From Phoronis australis (Eukaryota > Phoronida > Phoronidae): a stretch of DNA of 64,000 nt. Positions within the stretch are counted from its first letter, which is position 1; each line of letters opens with the position of its first letter. The notes below the pieces were generated by a model that was given only the letters and a program-made list of their open reading frames with translations, had not been told where the DNA came from and made no database searches. Positions 22,669-37,100 of the stretch are shown here, piece after piece. Position numbers and translations under genes: made by a program. Location of the stretch: NCBI GenBank assembly GCA_002633005.1, contig NMRA01000316.1, positions 263,063-327,062 on the forward strand. The letters run 5' to 3'.

Positions 22669-25600
22669 TGTTGTTCAAAAGGTAGAGGTGTTAATTATTT
22701 CTTAATGTGTACAAAATTAGTCGAGAAACTTGCCTTTAATCGACTAAGCACGTTGCCCCTACATATACATGAGCGTGAGAAAACATGGCGAGATAGCGAA
22801 ACATAAACACGTTTGTTTGCTGTGGGTGACTTCAGCTTTTGTAGAAGTCAACTTTCACCAATGCCGTGCACATGGAAACCGTACATCTACTGGCATATTC
22901 GGATCAAGTCTGAGGGAGCACTGTGGATTTGAAAAAATAAGCTCTACTGCAAGTTTCTTTTTCTAATTTGACACCCNCCCTCCGATTCACGTCAGAAAAC
23001 TGTTATCATGCCGTATATTTGAACATCGTAGATTTGTAGCAAAGATGACTCCAAAGAAAGTTTGTAAGGCCAACTGGGGAGGCAGTAGAGTATCTTTAAA
23101 TTCCCTCACAAGTTTCCGTACCCAGGGGCATGTCCTTGCCCGGTCAGTCAGATTTTCAAGAGCACAAATGACGCTTGGAGCCGTAAATACCGTCCACGAA
23201 GGGAGTCGAAATGCACTAGACTTCCCTGATTAACACTGACACTCGTTCAGGTAGCTCAAAGACTGAGATATCGCTGCGATGCCGCATTAGGCTTTAGTAG
23301 CCCACAACTCTAGAAGTTGAAGCCCGCGATTTTAACGATAAAATTTGACGATGGTGCTTTTAAACGGTTCAGTCAGATATAGCGTTGAGGGCAGTCGGAA
23401 TCTCAACATTTTCTGGAACTTTACTGCATACGAATTAAATATTCAAACAAAAATTAACCATTAAGACGGAGGTCTCTCCTGCACAGTTGCGGATGACAGT
23501 TTCACGTCGTTCACCCAATTTTAACTTTACTCTAAATGAGAATCACTGTCACTGCGCAGTCTTTTATAAAAATGATATATCTAACAAACGAATCTTGAAT
23601 TTTTGGCTATACAATATAAAAGGAAAAATTCAAATCGCTTAATGATGAGACGCACAGAAATACCATCATTCGCAGGTTTTCCAAGACCTTTATCCCAATC
23701 AAAAACAAATACCGCGAGTAGGTTTCTCAAATGCTGTATATTGTTCGTTTTCGGAGAAATCCCTAAAGCTTATTCTCCTGTGAATTACAAAAAAAAACGC
23801 GGGGCAACAACACATGTCGTCGACTACTACACTGGAAGAACTACCGCTTTCGAAAGTTGAAAGAATACGTGATTAATCTCAATTTAACAAGAACAGCAGG
23901 AATTCTAGCAAAATACGAATAAAGTTTACGATTTTAAAATCCGTTACCGGCCATAAAATTGTGCAATATTGTATAAAATACGTTTAGACGAACATCGACA
24001 TAAATTTCTAATCAAAAATCAACGTTTCACGCTTTGTTCTTTCCCAAAATGTGAGTCGGACTGCAGAAGGTGAAACTCAACGTCATACAGTGTATGGACA
24101 TGCGCATTTTATTTCATGTATATAATTTTTGCACGCATAATCTGTGCAACCTTGACGTGCACCTTGTCGTGAAGTCGAACACATACTTCGAGAACGAGCA
24201 ATTGGCTTTCACCTATTTCTATATATCTACGTCCGTCTTTTTATATTTTATGCACTTCCACTCAAAACAAAATTGTCAATTTCAATTTGTTTTAATCACG
24301 TAAAGACACAAAGTGACGGATCAGCGAAGGCGAGTTTTGTTCTAAAACGTGACATAATGACTTACATTACGGGTATTGATCATGTAACTTTAATATCCAG
24401 CAGACACCACGCGTGGAATTCTACTGCATCTTACTTAAAACACTGACAAGAAAATACTAATTTTCAAGGACAAACAACATCTAAAATCTAGTAATATAAT
24501 TTCGATTTTTGAACAGCAAATACCACTACTATAAATTATAGTAAAACATCAAAAATGAAACACTTTATTTCATTATTAAGAGAGTAGCAATCAAAATATT
24601 CAGGTGATTAGTAATGACGAGCAGGCAATGTTACTGTCTTCCAATTAGGTGATATTTTTGTTCAGTTTATTTATTAAATCGATAGGTGTCGACGTATGTA
24701 GTAAAAACTAATAATACTTTCGACAAAGCGTTTTTGCAGAAAAGAAATCCACAAAAATGGTAATTAGATTGCCAAGCAGAATAGAAAGGGGTTGGCAATA
24801 TTCCCATACATGGTAAATTCCTTGGGGGATAAGAAGACATTTTACTCCGTTTGAAAGTTTGATGTAATTAATGGGAGTACTCTTGTCATGGCAATAAAAA
24901 ATCCACCGTTGGACATGCCGCAAATCGCTGAATATAATGAAGTCACGGGATCGAGACGTCTCATGAAAATCTTGGCAAGAGTCCAAAATAGAATTGTCTT
25001 ATCAATCGCTCCTCGTGTTCCCGTTCATGTTTAGACATAGTGTGTTTTATAGATTTCACACGATTAAGAAATGGAGATTCATAGAGCGATATGCCATTCG
25101 TAGTTTCACACATAAAGTAGTTGTCATAATGCATTTAAAAATGCATTTTGCCCTCACACTACGACATGTTGATAGGAAAATATAGTTGTGTAAATAAAAT
25201 TAATTAATTTTCTTACCAACAACTCAAAGTGTCCTCAGTTCAAAAAACGTCTCTGGATCCAGACCAAGCACGTTCAGTTGACGGCACGTAAGAACGCACG
25301 CCGTGATATTCCGTGACCCCAGATAAGTTTGAATGACCCTTTGAAATTCTAATTTGTACACAAACAAATTACTTAACCTATATACTCTGACACAAGCCTG
25401 TTGATTTACTACAACTTATAAAGAGACGACAGCGAAATCAAGGCAAAAAGAGCTTGTCAAACTGTAAAACGGGCGACAGTCAAGGACAAAACCTGCTCGA
25501 CAAATTCCACCGTGATGAAAATTATGATAAAAATATAAAAAAGAACCAAAATACAGAGCATCAACAACGTATACAAGGGATATTTCATCTGAAAGCAATA

Positions 25601-26614
25601 AACCAGGAGCTTAATCGTGATTTTTTATCGAAACCGGTGGAATCCTGATTGAAAAAGACATCTCGATAAGCGGACATCAACCTCTGGAAGCCTCTCTCTA
25701 ATTACATTACATAAATAAACATGAGTTCTGGATAGCAAAAAATTGACACCAGTGTGTTAAAAAAGGAAGTGACAAACTTGTATACAATTAGACCTTGATG
25801 GAAAAAATTGTTTGAAATGGAAAGCGAGGTAGAAAGTGAAAGAAACTTGATTCATTCTCGGATCGGGCAAGCAAAATCGAACTCAATATGGGAATATTCA
25901 TGAAGTAAGGAATAATTATTCTCAATATTTAGAGAACGGATAAACCTATCGAATTCAACCCTCGCCGACCATTTAGAGCAAGTGCCAATCAAAATAAGCT
26001 GATAAAATTCTCTTCACAGTGAGCGACCATTTTTAAACGATGAACTCAAATTAGGCACATGACGGTACTGACAACTTGATAAACGTAACGCCGGTAACGC
26101 GATTTCACCGACAGTCTAGGGTTAATGGCGTTCCAAACAACCTCCAATTGTTCAACGAAATTGAGATTACAGATGACAACAATGAAACACCTATATACTA
26201 GAGACATCAACCTATACAAACCTCGTTAGTTTGAACCATATCGTGCAACATTCGTGCAGTAATTTGGAGACGAAGTAGTGCACATCATCCAGACGAATTA
26301 GGTCGCCATTTTGAATTTATCTGAATTTTCAATCGTATATGTGTCAGCATTCGAACATGTATTGGCTCAAAAAGACACAGTCTCATCAGAGTAGCTTGAT
26401 TATCTTACGAATTCAAACCCTATGCATGACATAGAAGCTACTGTACCTGAAACTGGGCCTTAATCCACGAAGATTTAGCCAAAATCAGCGAGTATTTCTC
26501 CAGAGCGATATATTATTTTCTGCTTCGACCGACAAGACGTATCAGCTTACAGCCAGTCACGTGACCGCATAGCTGAATCCTTTGTTGCAACTATTTATAC
26601 GACTGCCCATTTTC

Positions 26615-26634
26615 TGTGTGTGTGTGTGTGTGTG
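26615..26634. repeat. (TG)n microsatellite
   Basis: Ten uninterrupted TG units. Confidence 0.95.
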
Positions 26635-28639
26635 CGTGTCGTCAGCAAAGCGTTGTATTTTAACAGTTTATGCTTCACAGGAATGCAACCGATATCAGGC
26701 AAATATGGCAAGGTCAAAACATTATTCAAGCCCTCGTTACGTGAGTGTGTATGCCAAAAGTCGTGTTCGATTTATCGGCGTGAGCTAATCAACGCGGCAT
26801 ATCGGAACGGCGGGATCTGGCCGCACGTTTATTAGATTCAACTGAATGCAAAATTTTCTACTTGAATGATTTTCAATTCAGTATTATATTTATTTAATAT
26901 GCTATGTGTTGGATTATAGTTTATAACGCGATAAAGTAAAAGAGTACGCAATATTACCAGCGAACTCGTCCGCGTTTCTCCTGTTATATTCGAAAATATG
27001 TACAGCGTATGGAACCAGCCAAGAAAGTCAAAATATGTGCATTTGAAATTGCTTGACCTTTTCAAGTTTTGACTGGGTTGTGAGATAATTTAAGTTGTCA
27101 GTCGGCTACACCGTATATTTTACAAATAGCCTAGCGAGTGTGTGTAAACAAACGTTCATTGTCAACAGTGACCTGTATGTCACTTGACGTAATAAAAGAA
27201 TGGTTCGACTGTTAAAGCTGCATTGGGTTCTAAACAAGGCGCAAGAGACAACGGAACAGAACCCGCAAACTTTACGGTAACGATCGGTCTTATCAATGTC
27301 GTCGCAGAAACTTTCATGTATTTTCAGATGCGTTCCAATTGTGCAGAATATACTGTTTTTCCTAATACAATTGAGTTTTGAACGTGCTAAGTCTATATCA
27401 TGCCGCGGAGTAGTTAACAGGCTTACAATTTTTTTTGCTTGACTGTTGAATGATTTTATGCCAGAAGAGACACGTTATCTTTTTCGAACTTTTTCACGTG
27501 CCGTTTAATTGAATAAATAATTAATTAAAAGGAAATGGCTTTGTCCCCGATTATACGATAAAATGCAGAGGTTTGCTTAGGCGAGTGATGTGGATAAACT
27601 TTTGTCGGTTAATTAATTAATAATTAATATGAGTTGTGATAATAACTAATTGATACACTAGCAATGTTTACGCTGTTAAGATACATTTTTATGATCATGG
27701 GAAATTAAGCATGAATGTCTTTATTTTTTTATTGATTCGTTGACATATGCCGAACGCTATATGGTTATTTTCATGAAGGAGGAGCATTTCCGAAAGTTTT
27801 CTAAGTAGAGTTAGATCTAAGATTAACCAAACTTTTAAATTAATTTGATTTGTTCGGGTAGGCTTTTGTTATAGTTGCGCTCGTGTGGCGCTGGTAGTTT
27901 GATTAATTAATTTTAGTGCATTTCGTTTTTAAAATTTTTCAGTTTGAAACACTGCACTTATTCACTCGTCAGGCATAAAGCAGAGCTAGGTGTGGGGTAA
28001 GCATTCTAGAAAATGCGATGATTATGAATCTAGAATTACGGAACCTCACTCAAATATTTTCCCGATATTTCTGAGCCGCATGCTTGTTTCTCTGACAATA
28101 TCCATCATCTAATTCTACTAGAAACGCAATCCATGTTATTTAATCTAGGCAAGGCGACAATAGTATATCCAGAAAATAAGGTCATTTCATGTTTTACATC
28201 TTTAAAGCATTTTCAAAAAATATCATTAAAATAATCACGGTCGCTCCTTAAATATTAAACGTGACTTCAATCTTCAAATTCCCGCCTAATTACGTTTCCA
28301 CTTCTTTTTACTTGTCACTCGCTGTACATCCAAAAACCAAAACCCAAAAATTAACTTAGTGAACATATAAAACGTAAACAATCAAGTGTTTTAACCCGGG
28401 TGTTTATGAAGGCATGAACTCTCAAATATGTCACGTTCCCAACGGGGATGGTTAGACTGCTCGTCACACGGTTCAGCATCACAACGGGGTCAGAATTAAC
28501 AAACATGTTGTCGTGTTTGACGGAGCGAACGTAAACAAAAACATCGAAATTTCCGTTGCTACTTGCGGACTAATTCGTGATAAGGCTGCAGATTTTTGTT
28601 TGGGAATCTTAGGGTACATTGTTGGCGAGAAAAGCAATT

Positions 28640-28930
28640 TATAAAACCAGCCTTAGATCGTATTCGAACCTAGTCGCAGCCTAACGCGTAGCCAAATCCC
28701 ACTCGATAAATTAGTACGCTTAAAAGTGTATTGACTTAAAGGACAGAAAGTGTCTCGCCTTGATTTAAGCAAAAGTGTGACAGATAACGGCCAGGTGTGT
28801 TCATTTGTAAAATCATAAAAAACAACAGATTCGGTTTTTGTAGCCCTCGTCAAAGCTAATAACTTCAAGAAGCCTATCCCATCCGAAAACAGCTAATCCT
28901 AAAAATGCGTTTTTCGGCCGTAATGTCGAC
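28640..28930 (-). repeat. tRNA-headed (SINE-like) dispersed repeat, copy 1
   Basis: Read on the minus strand it has ATTACGGCCGAAAAACGCAT, then GATGGGATAGGCTTCTTGAA, then about 155 bases on a tRNA-like block with the B-box-like GGTTCGAATAC. It is homologous to 41940-42420. Confidence 0.55.
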
Positions 28931-29843
28931 GTCATTGGGATTCTGTGAAGAAATTGGGTGAAACTGGCTTAAAATACCCATTATAAGAAATTAAAGACAA
29001 CGATAATTCTTATGGGAAAACAAATGAAGCGTTTGGTGTATTTTTTACAAATTGTGAAGAAATGATTTCCAAATCAGTACCCAAAGTAATTTGTTTGTGA
29101 ATTATATCTTTGTGAAAGCTGAGGCTTTCATAGAACAAAAATAGCATTTGATTATTTTACTTTAAATACCACATATCAAGAATGTGGTGAAATTTTATTT
29201 GACGTTATTTCGACACTACGATATATTTAGTTCTTTACTTCAGATTTTAAATGACCACGTGACAACGCACCAAAATTACGAATATATTTTTCTTATAATT
29301 AATTAGCTACAGAGTAGAATTTGTTTCTGTAACCAATTTTGCCATCGATTATTGGTTTCACTCCAGCATTTGTTTTTCACCTGCGAAAAATAGCCGTCAT
29401 GAAGTTATTGAAGTCGTCCTTACAACAATGGCAGAATTCAAGTGTCATTTAATGAGAAATCGTCATAACGTTCTGTAACCACGAACACATACCGTTGACT
29501 CCAAGCTTAAATACAATGTACATATACGGATCCCGGGATAGGAACGTGAAGGTTTTTCTGCTGTAAATCCAAGGTGAAAGCATTTATCAAACCAGGTCGT
29601 GTCCCGCATTCAAGACCATAACAGTTATTGCCTGTTGCATTACAGGTGAAGCACATTGTCTCAAAAGCGTTTGTCGCGTGAGTCTTGCGCCTACGAAACG
29701 CAGCTCTGGGCAATCTTCACGAAGGAAACGCGCTTTTTGTGGCATCGTACACCGATGGTCTTCAACATGTACGTTTGAGTGAATTTTTACTTAACATACC
29801 TTAGTCTTATTTGTCATCCATACTTCAGTTTGCATTCCCGTCG

Positions 29844-29865
29844 GTCTGTCTGTCTGTCTGTCTGT
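29844..29865. repeat. (GTCT)n microsatellite
   Basis: Five tandem GTCT units. Confidence 0.95.
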
Positions 29866-30726
29866 TAATGTGTTTTACCATATTATATTCTGATTATTCT
29901 ATATTTGTTCAGTCGATGTTAAACAATCGGTCAATCGATTTATCAATCAACGGTACAATTTTGGTTCTGTAGAGACCGTCTCAAACTCACAGCCTGTTAT
30001 TCAAGATTATATGCATGCTTTTTATATAACGATTTCTTTTTTTCTTTTGCTAATTGGTCCTTGTTCTTTAACCACATTTGACTGTCGAATTATACGTCTA
30101 AAATATTAAAATTTAATTTGATGTGTACAATTTCATTCTAGATTTGTGAAAGGTAGGTGCGCGTGGGAGGAGTTTGAATGTGATTTGAGACTTGTCATTG
30201 TTAAAAACTAAAATTTTCAGGAAGCGGAAATCACTTCACCATTAATTAAATTTCGAGAGTTATTTCCCATTTGCTGAAAACACAACTGAAAACATGCAAA
30301 AATGTGAATGTTATTGGAAAATATGCTAAATATACTACGAGAGCAGAGGAAAGATGTCAGATTTTACTAAAAAAATCTCCAATAAATTTGAAACGAAAAT
30401 ATTTTTATTATGTTCTTGGAGCCTAATGCTACGTATATACGTTGAGCGTGGAGTCAGTAGCCTGTTAATAACTTTGAAAGAAAATTGCATTTTAAGTCTG
30501 GTAAGCACGCAACCTGTGGCCAAATCACGTGGACTAATGAACTCTGAAGAAACAGAATTTAAACGCCGGTTTATGAATCACATATCCAGAGAACATTGTT
30601 AACGAGTGCACCCCGCTGATTCTAAGATCACTGCCGAGGTCAAGGCCTAATTACGAGCATGTAAGGAAGAAACAATTAATAGTACATTTTCAAAAGAGTG
30701 AACAACATGATAGATTTCAATTCTTG

Positions 30727-30732
30727 TTTATT
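30727..30732 (-). terminator. candidate poly(A) signal of the MARCH-type gene
   Basis: AATAAA on the minus strand lies about 90 bases after the stop codon. Another AATAAA overlaps the stop itself (30823-30818). Confidence 0.45.
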
Positions 30733-30821
30733 AGGTTTTCAGACGTTGCGTCGCGAATTTGGACACTGCGCCGTCTTGCTTGATCTGGAAATCAACCGGC
30801 AAGTAAGAGTGAAAGAGTTTA

Positions 30822-31111
30822 TTAATGGAACGATTCCAGTTCTATACTGGTTTCATTGAAATGTTTATCGATTTTACGCGTCATATTTCGAATTTCAAGA
30901 GTTTTGTTGCAAGGGAAGTAGTCCTTGCTCAAGCAGTTGTCCTTGGAGACGTCGCTGGTTGACGCAACTTCAAGATAGTCAGTGGTATCTTCTTGAGGAT
31001 TGTACCTTATGCCCTCGGGCGGTTTACCACAATGGTCGACGTTTGCGTCAACGAGTCGCACGTGACGTTCACTCTCTGTCTGTGTGGCTGCATTAATTTT
31101 GGGAACGTCAC
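30822..31111 (-). CDS. MARCH-type gene terminal coding exon 5 (cytoplasmic tail)
   Basis: After TGTTTTACAG the exon encodes 95 hydrophilic residues starting DVPKINAATQTESER and ending SIELESFH before TAA at 30824-30822. It is acidic and rich in Ser/Thr, with four Cys and one TQT motif. I find no clear counterpart in MARCH tails, which diverge fast. Confidence 0.82.
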
Positions 31112-34100
31112 CTGTAAAACACGAATGAAACACTTGACTATTTAATGGAAAACGTCTGCATAAACAGAAATAATCTGCAGACCCGATATGTTTAACATTT
31201 TTTACGATAACTTTTTGAATCTTTTCATGGACGGGTTTATCTTGAAGTGAAATTTTAGTGTAGAACAACGAGTGGTCAGTTAGTTGATTATTGTTTCACC
31301 TGGGAATTTCGAGTTTGTTATCATTGGAGAAACCCCCCTCGAGCAACATGGATCTCCCTCGGTCCATGTGACCTAGTATCACACTTGGGGTCGGTCCACA
31401 TACTTCCGCCCTCTAATTGCCTTATACATTGTGCCATAACTTCTGGTCCTAGCATTAACCAAGCGGATGACCATGGGACATTTGCCTAACAGTGCGCAGT
31501 CGGCTTCGTGTAAGCCGAAAACACACTCAAATTACTGAGTGTGTTGAATTCCTTATTTGGGAAGGCACGTGAGTTGACTAGTCTGATATAGGTATCTTTA
31601 CTTACACAATTGAAAACGAGCAGTGCTGCCCGAGGTCTTCGGCCTCATGGCAGCATTGCCCTCTCTCGGTCCATAGGATCTGGTATCACCCACGGGCATG
31701 GTGCTTATTTGTATAATCACACGTTAACGAATCACAAATTTGCCCGGGAGAGACTACGTTGCATTCAGTATTCGAACTTCAACAAATAGATGTGCTGGCA
31801 CCTCTGGACCAGTTAGTCCGAAAATTTACTCGCTCGCACGATCATTTCCTCACCGCGATGGATTCCATTTTAGCTACCACATAGGCGATGTGTACATCCA
31901 CTGTTTTCGAATTCCCAATTTTAGGGTTGAGGGCCAACACCAATAAGCTCTGGGGTGCTTTATTGATTCCCTGGTGATTACGGTGATCTTATTGGTAACA
32001 GAAATAGAATCCCGTGACAGTGAGCAATGTTATTTAATTCTTGGTTTTTAGCCACTAGTTCAACAGGGTGAAATGCAGCTTTACTTTATGAAGAGTGATC
32101 ACGTGATCAGTGGTAGGTGTCTGGGTTTGTCATTGTTCTCTGTGTATTCTTCAATAAATATCAGTCACCTTAAAAATAGCAGGTGTCTAACAATACCTGA
32201 TTTCTTCACATATCGTGTTCCTGGCACGTATTCCAATAAGACTACTTGCTCATTACGACGTCTCCAATTTTGATGCAGTGGCATTACTACAAACCAAAAT
32301 TCCAGGCCAGCTATTAACACGCACAGGAGGTCCAGCGGCAGGTATATCGCAACCATCACGCCACCTAACGAGTAACCAAAATGGAAACCTGTGACACGAA
32401 AGCGGCCGACTGATACCAAATTTTCAACATAGTGTAATTCTGGTGGAAGCATTAAGCCCCCAAAGCCCCAATCCTCCCCACCGGCATCGGTTTGAAATTT
32501 GAGCGAAACCTTTCATTTTCTGGAACTGAAAAATAATCAATATCGGCCAAACCCATGCTACCAATGGCCAGCCTCCCGTTCGGTAACGCTAGGACCTCGC
32601 TAAAAAGCAAGACTTCGCGAAATTACGTGAGATATTGCCGTGTATTTCAAATGAGAACACGTGACTTTGACTAGATTTTAGCTAGGTCCTAGCGTAGGTC
32701 CTAGCGTCACGTACGCCAGGCATTCGCGTAACTCTTGGCTAACGCCATTTTAATTATCGATGCTTCATATTTGCGTTGGTGCTCAGGCGCTAAATAAGTA
32801 ATCGACTCACCTTGGTCGTTCATTATCTGTTGAAATCGTAGACCTCTAGTGACAACAACACGTGACCACACTAACCAGGAGACAGAAAGAACGAGGAAAA
32901 CCACACAGAGGAGAAATAGCGTCAGATGCATAGCCAAGTTGCAGTTAATGTGCGGACACTTCCACTGTAGAAAAAAAAAATAAATGAGGCGATACGATAG
33001 ACTAACGTACAACAAGCCGATAACTGACAGAAGATGCAATTACACAATGCTCCGATGCAAGATGAACGGCGCCACATTCCAATCTGGATGAGTTGGTGAT
33101 TTCCCATTAAAACGGGAAGAAGGCATGTATAAAAACACTTCCACTGCGAACTGAGAATGTGCGTGTCTGTTGTAGGTGAATAAACCGAACAACCGAGAGA
33201 AGTGCCAATGAAATGAATATAAAGGACGTCTCTGTCCAACTGCAGGACGGTAGACACGCCAACGTAGTGAAAGTACAGAAAACGTCGACAGGAGACGTGG
33301 GTAAAACTTTGAGACAAAAAAGAGCAGTGATAAGATCTCTGACAAAGCGCAAAACGATGAAGCGTAACGTATGTGTATGTTTTCTCAAAATTCCCGAACC
33401 AGTGTCCTTACATGTTTATTTTGCATGACTTATTGTTCGTTAAGCCTGCTAGGTGTATTTATGTTTGCGAGCGGTATGCATTACTGAAACAGTGTTACCT
33501 GAGGTGGCTCAATGGTTTACTGAATTATACGAAAACCATTAAGCTCGCAGGTTTTGAATTTTAAACTTGTGTTTATAACACTTGATATTGTGGTCATATG
33601 ATTCTGAACACACATCTTTAGCGTGACAATATCGGTGTCCGAGGTTATGTCTTACATCTAACACTAAAATGGGTAACGCGATACCCTTATACATTTCGAC
33701 TCCCGACCGAAGCATTATTAGAGGACCATGGGTAACCGGAAAACAAGTACACTCGAGAGAATACTAAGTGAAAAAACATGATCAGATACAATAGGGCAAT
33801 ATCAATTTCCAGTTGAGACGACTATGTCATAGACGAAACAAAACTAAAAAAACAACCACCCGACGTGATAGACAATCTTACAGGGCTAATATACACATGA
33901 AAGTAGTCAGCACGCCACGACTCCTTAGGAAGCCCGGCTTAGCCAATCAGTATTGGAATGACTTGTTACGTTCTTGCTGTCTTTTTGGGCTTAAAGGTGC
34001 TTAGTCTCATTAACCTGTGAATACGCAAATGAAGTAGTTATTTACAACCAGTTCCTGGTCCTCCAGCGTGCCGGAATCCATCCAGAACCATTTCAATCTC

Positions 34101-37100
34101 AAGAAAGTCTCGTTTTACGAGACTATTTTTATGCAAATGAATATCGTAATATTTCATGATTACTTTAATGAAACAAGGCGCAGTTTTTATTACTTGTTTA
34201 TTTCAATAGCAAATAACGATTACGTAATACATGTATTTGGGATTACCTGCGTTTTTTACATGTTTACGCTTGATTTAAGGGTATTAGTTGTAGTGTTTTT
34301 AACCGCAAATTATTTACAAATTGTTACTTTCCCTGATTATACTTGTACACACAGTTCTCCAGAAAGTCATCAGGTGGCGATTGCGACAAATTTAAACATT
34401 TACGGTTTTAATGAGATATCTCATATTTAATCTTCTGACACTCACCTTGTGGGCTAAATACCCACCGGCAACGAGTGATGAGATTCATGCCAACACTGTA
34501 ACATCATGTATTACCATATACATGTACATGCGCGCGTATTGCGCCAATATTAGAAGCTGCGCCTAAACTCGGAATTATGCGCCCGCGCTTGTACCCCAGC
34601 CATTTGAGTAAACCCATTTTTACAAGTGAGCGGCTCCGGATGTAAGTGAACCACATTTGATTAAAAAATATTCTCAAATATTTTCTGCTCGTGGAATGTT
34701 GTGAAAAATCTTGCGATTGACATAGGCGCTCGTAATAAACCTAGACGTACTGAATGTACGTGAATTTAGTTTAGCCACCTGATTTTAAAACCTAAAGCCT
34801 ACTTGAATGTCTATTATTTTTGCGATGGTTAACTAAGTGTTTGAATGTATTACAGTTTAACGTCGTGTGGGTCCTTCCGCACTAACCTATTCGTTCAGCC
34901 AAACATCTACAAAATTGCAAAATCTAACTCGGTAAAAGTATGTGTTTTCTGAAAGTAGAAAGCTGTAAAGATTGATTTAACTGAGGATGCAAATCTGTCA
35001 TTGGTAGAGACACGTGACCGTTTGTGTTTAGCAAAATTTAGCGACAAAAAGGCGAAAAGCACATTCAAACCATAGCAATGGTATCAATAACTTGACCTAA
35101 TCCTACTTGACATTTAAAGTTTAAGATGAAATCTCAAAAACACTGTTAGAGTTTTCTAAACCAGAGACCCGTTCCAGCAAAACTGACTTAGCTAAGACAA
35201 ATCTTAATTTTTAGTAAATTTTAAAATAAAAGTTAAATTTGTCTCAAACCAATTCAAGAAAGAGATCTAAAGTTTAACTTAAGTGTTTGACATTAATTTT
35301 GTCTCGGTTTTGAATAACTTATCGACTGTGGAAGTTTCAAAGTTTGCAAGTTAAGGCAAATATTAAACTTAAGTCAAAAATGAACTTCAGTCAGTTTCTT
35401 GGAACAGGCCCCAGCTTTTCGTTTTCATTTTCTGCATTTGTAGAGATTTTCCTTAAAATATAAAAATCCTATATATGATATCCCCCGTCCAATTTGGGTC
35501 TTTTTAAAACATTTTTTTTTTTCCTAACAACGTTTTAGAGAACAGTGTATTAAGAATAGCGTCTGAAGGTTCCATGTGAATCCTAGCGGTCATTTCTGAG
35601 ATACGTGTACGATGTTCCAAAGTTCAGAAAATTTGGACATTTGTCTAGTGCCCCTACTAAACCTCAATTTCTGTCCAAGCATCGCCTCCCTCTATTCAAG
35701 TCTGGTTCAATAAGGGGTTCATGATCCTTTACATACACGAAGACATTGAAACCTATTTTGCAACAGTTAAACACTAAACCGGACTGTATGACAATACGTG
35801 TAGCGGGCACAAGTAGGGGCCCGGGGGGGGCGAAGACGGGACGACGGCCCCGGGCATCCACACCGTGAGGAGAGCATCCAGTCACTATAGATTTTGAAAT
35901 TGTGACTGATTTGTAGTCGATTAAATAAAGTTTCTAGTTATAGTGTTTCGTCTTTTTTTTACTTTTCTTAGTTCTGGGATCCATGCATTTGAGTACAGAG
36001 AGACTGTCGGCCAATAAAAAATCGCCCCGGGCATCACCAAACCTCTGCACGCCATTGTTGTAAGACATGTAATACTTACTACATGTACTTATTTACGAGT
36101 GAGCCTAACAGAATTTCTTTCCGATGTGTTGTAACACAGGACATGCGCTGTCAAACCTAATTGCGTAAATATGTTTCGCATATATACATGCAACGCGCCT
36201 TGGTCGCCTGGGTAATAAGACTAGAACATGATTTAGCTTACAACTGTACATGTATGATTGGTCATAAAATTAACGTCGGCTGGGTAATTTAGAACAAAGG
36301 CTGGCCCTGCCAGATTGGTCCCTTCTTCACAATTCTACCCAAGTTTATAGCTGCCCGCTGACGGTAACGCTGTTTAGTATTCTCACTGGTGCAAACCTTA
36401 TCCTACATACGGTTGGGCACTTGTCTTCGTAAAGCATACCGGATATGTGAAATAATTCTTCATGTACAGAATACATGTACCTATACAACATGGGCGGCGT
36501 ACCATCATATAGCAGGCTGGGGGAGGCATTTTTTTCAGTGCTCCGCCGCCCACGGTCTATGGGTGGTGCATCACAGGCCGGGGGCTGGGGGGGGGGCTAT
36601 AGTCCCACCACTTTTTTCAGTGCTGCGCCGCCCAAACAAACGCTGCTGTCTGTACTCTCTACAGCCTTTCCGAAATACTAAAGTACCGACACCTACATGT
36701 ATCAGCTAGTCAACCCGAGTTTAACTTTCCAAATACGGAAGTCAATTCTGTCAGGAACTGATTGTATTTTTGGCTCTCATGAAACAGACTGCGTGCGCGC
36801 TGGGGGCCAGAACGAGGCTAAATGGAGTCCAGCAAGAAGTTTGTGCGAGCAACATGTCTTTAATTCCAGTCAGGTGTTACAATTGTGTACGCTTTTTGTA
36901 AGCCTATGCTTTACTACATAACATGCGAAGCCATGATGTCAAATGCCAAAATATGATACCCAGCATCAGGACTTTATATGAACATGTGGACACGTGCAGA
37001 TGTCTTACGAAGCTAGTAAATTAGTACTGCATGGGTTGTCCAGTGCGCTCGAACCACGATCAAAATCAGATAAACGTGACTAAGAGGTCAATGACAAATG

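Larger units (their letters stand above)
17060..30726. other. intergenic or 5' non-coding region between bmi1 and the MARCH-type gene
   Basis: AT-rich with the assembly gap, a promoter-like patch near 22.1 kb and microsatellites. 17.68-17.83 kb and 35.02-35.17 kb share weak similarity (AAGGCACATTGATAGCAAAG-type blocks), suggesting another old dispersed repeat. No exon with protein homology was found, though short exons could be missed. Confidence 0.55.

Noticed and set aside
33040-33388. Several overlapping minus-strand frames just upstream of the TM1 exon
   Set aside because: They lie in intron 2 of the MARCH-type gene, overlap one another in three frames, and only the sequence from 32964 down has an acceptor and homology.
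33483-33563. tRNA-like segment with TGGCTCAATGG (A-box-like) and GGTTTTGAATTTTA
   Set aside because: The B box is decayed and no cloverleaf with matching stems can be drawn; at most a dead tRNA-derived fragment.
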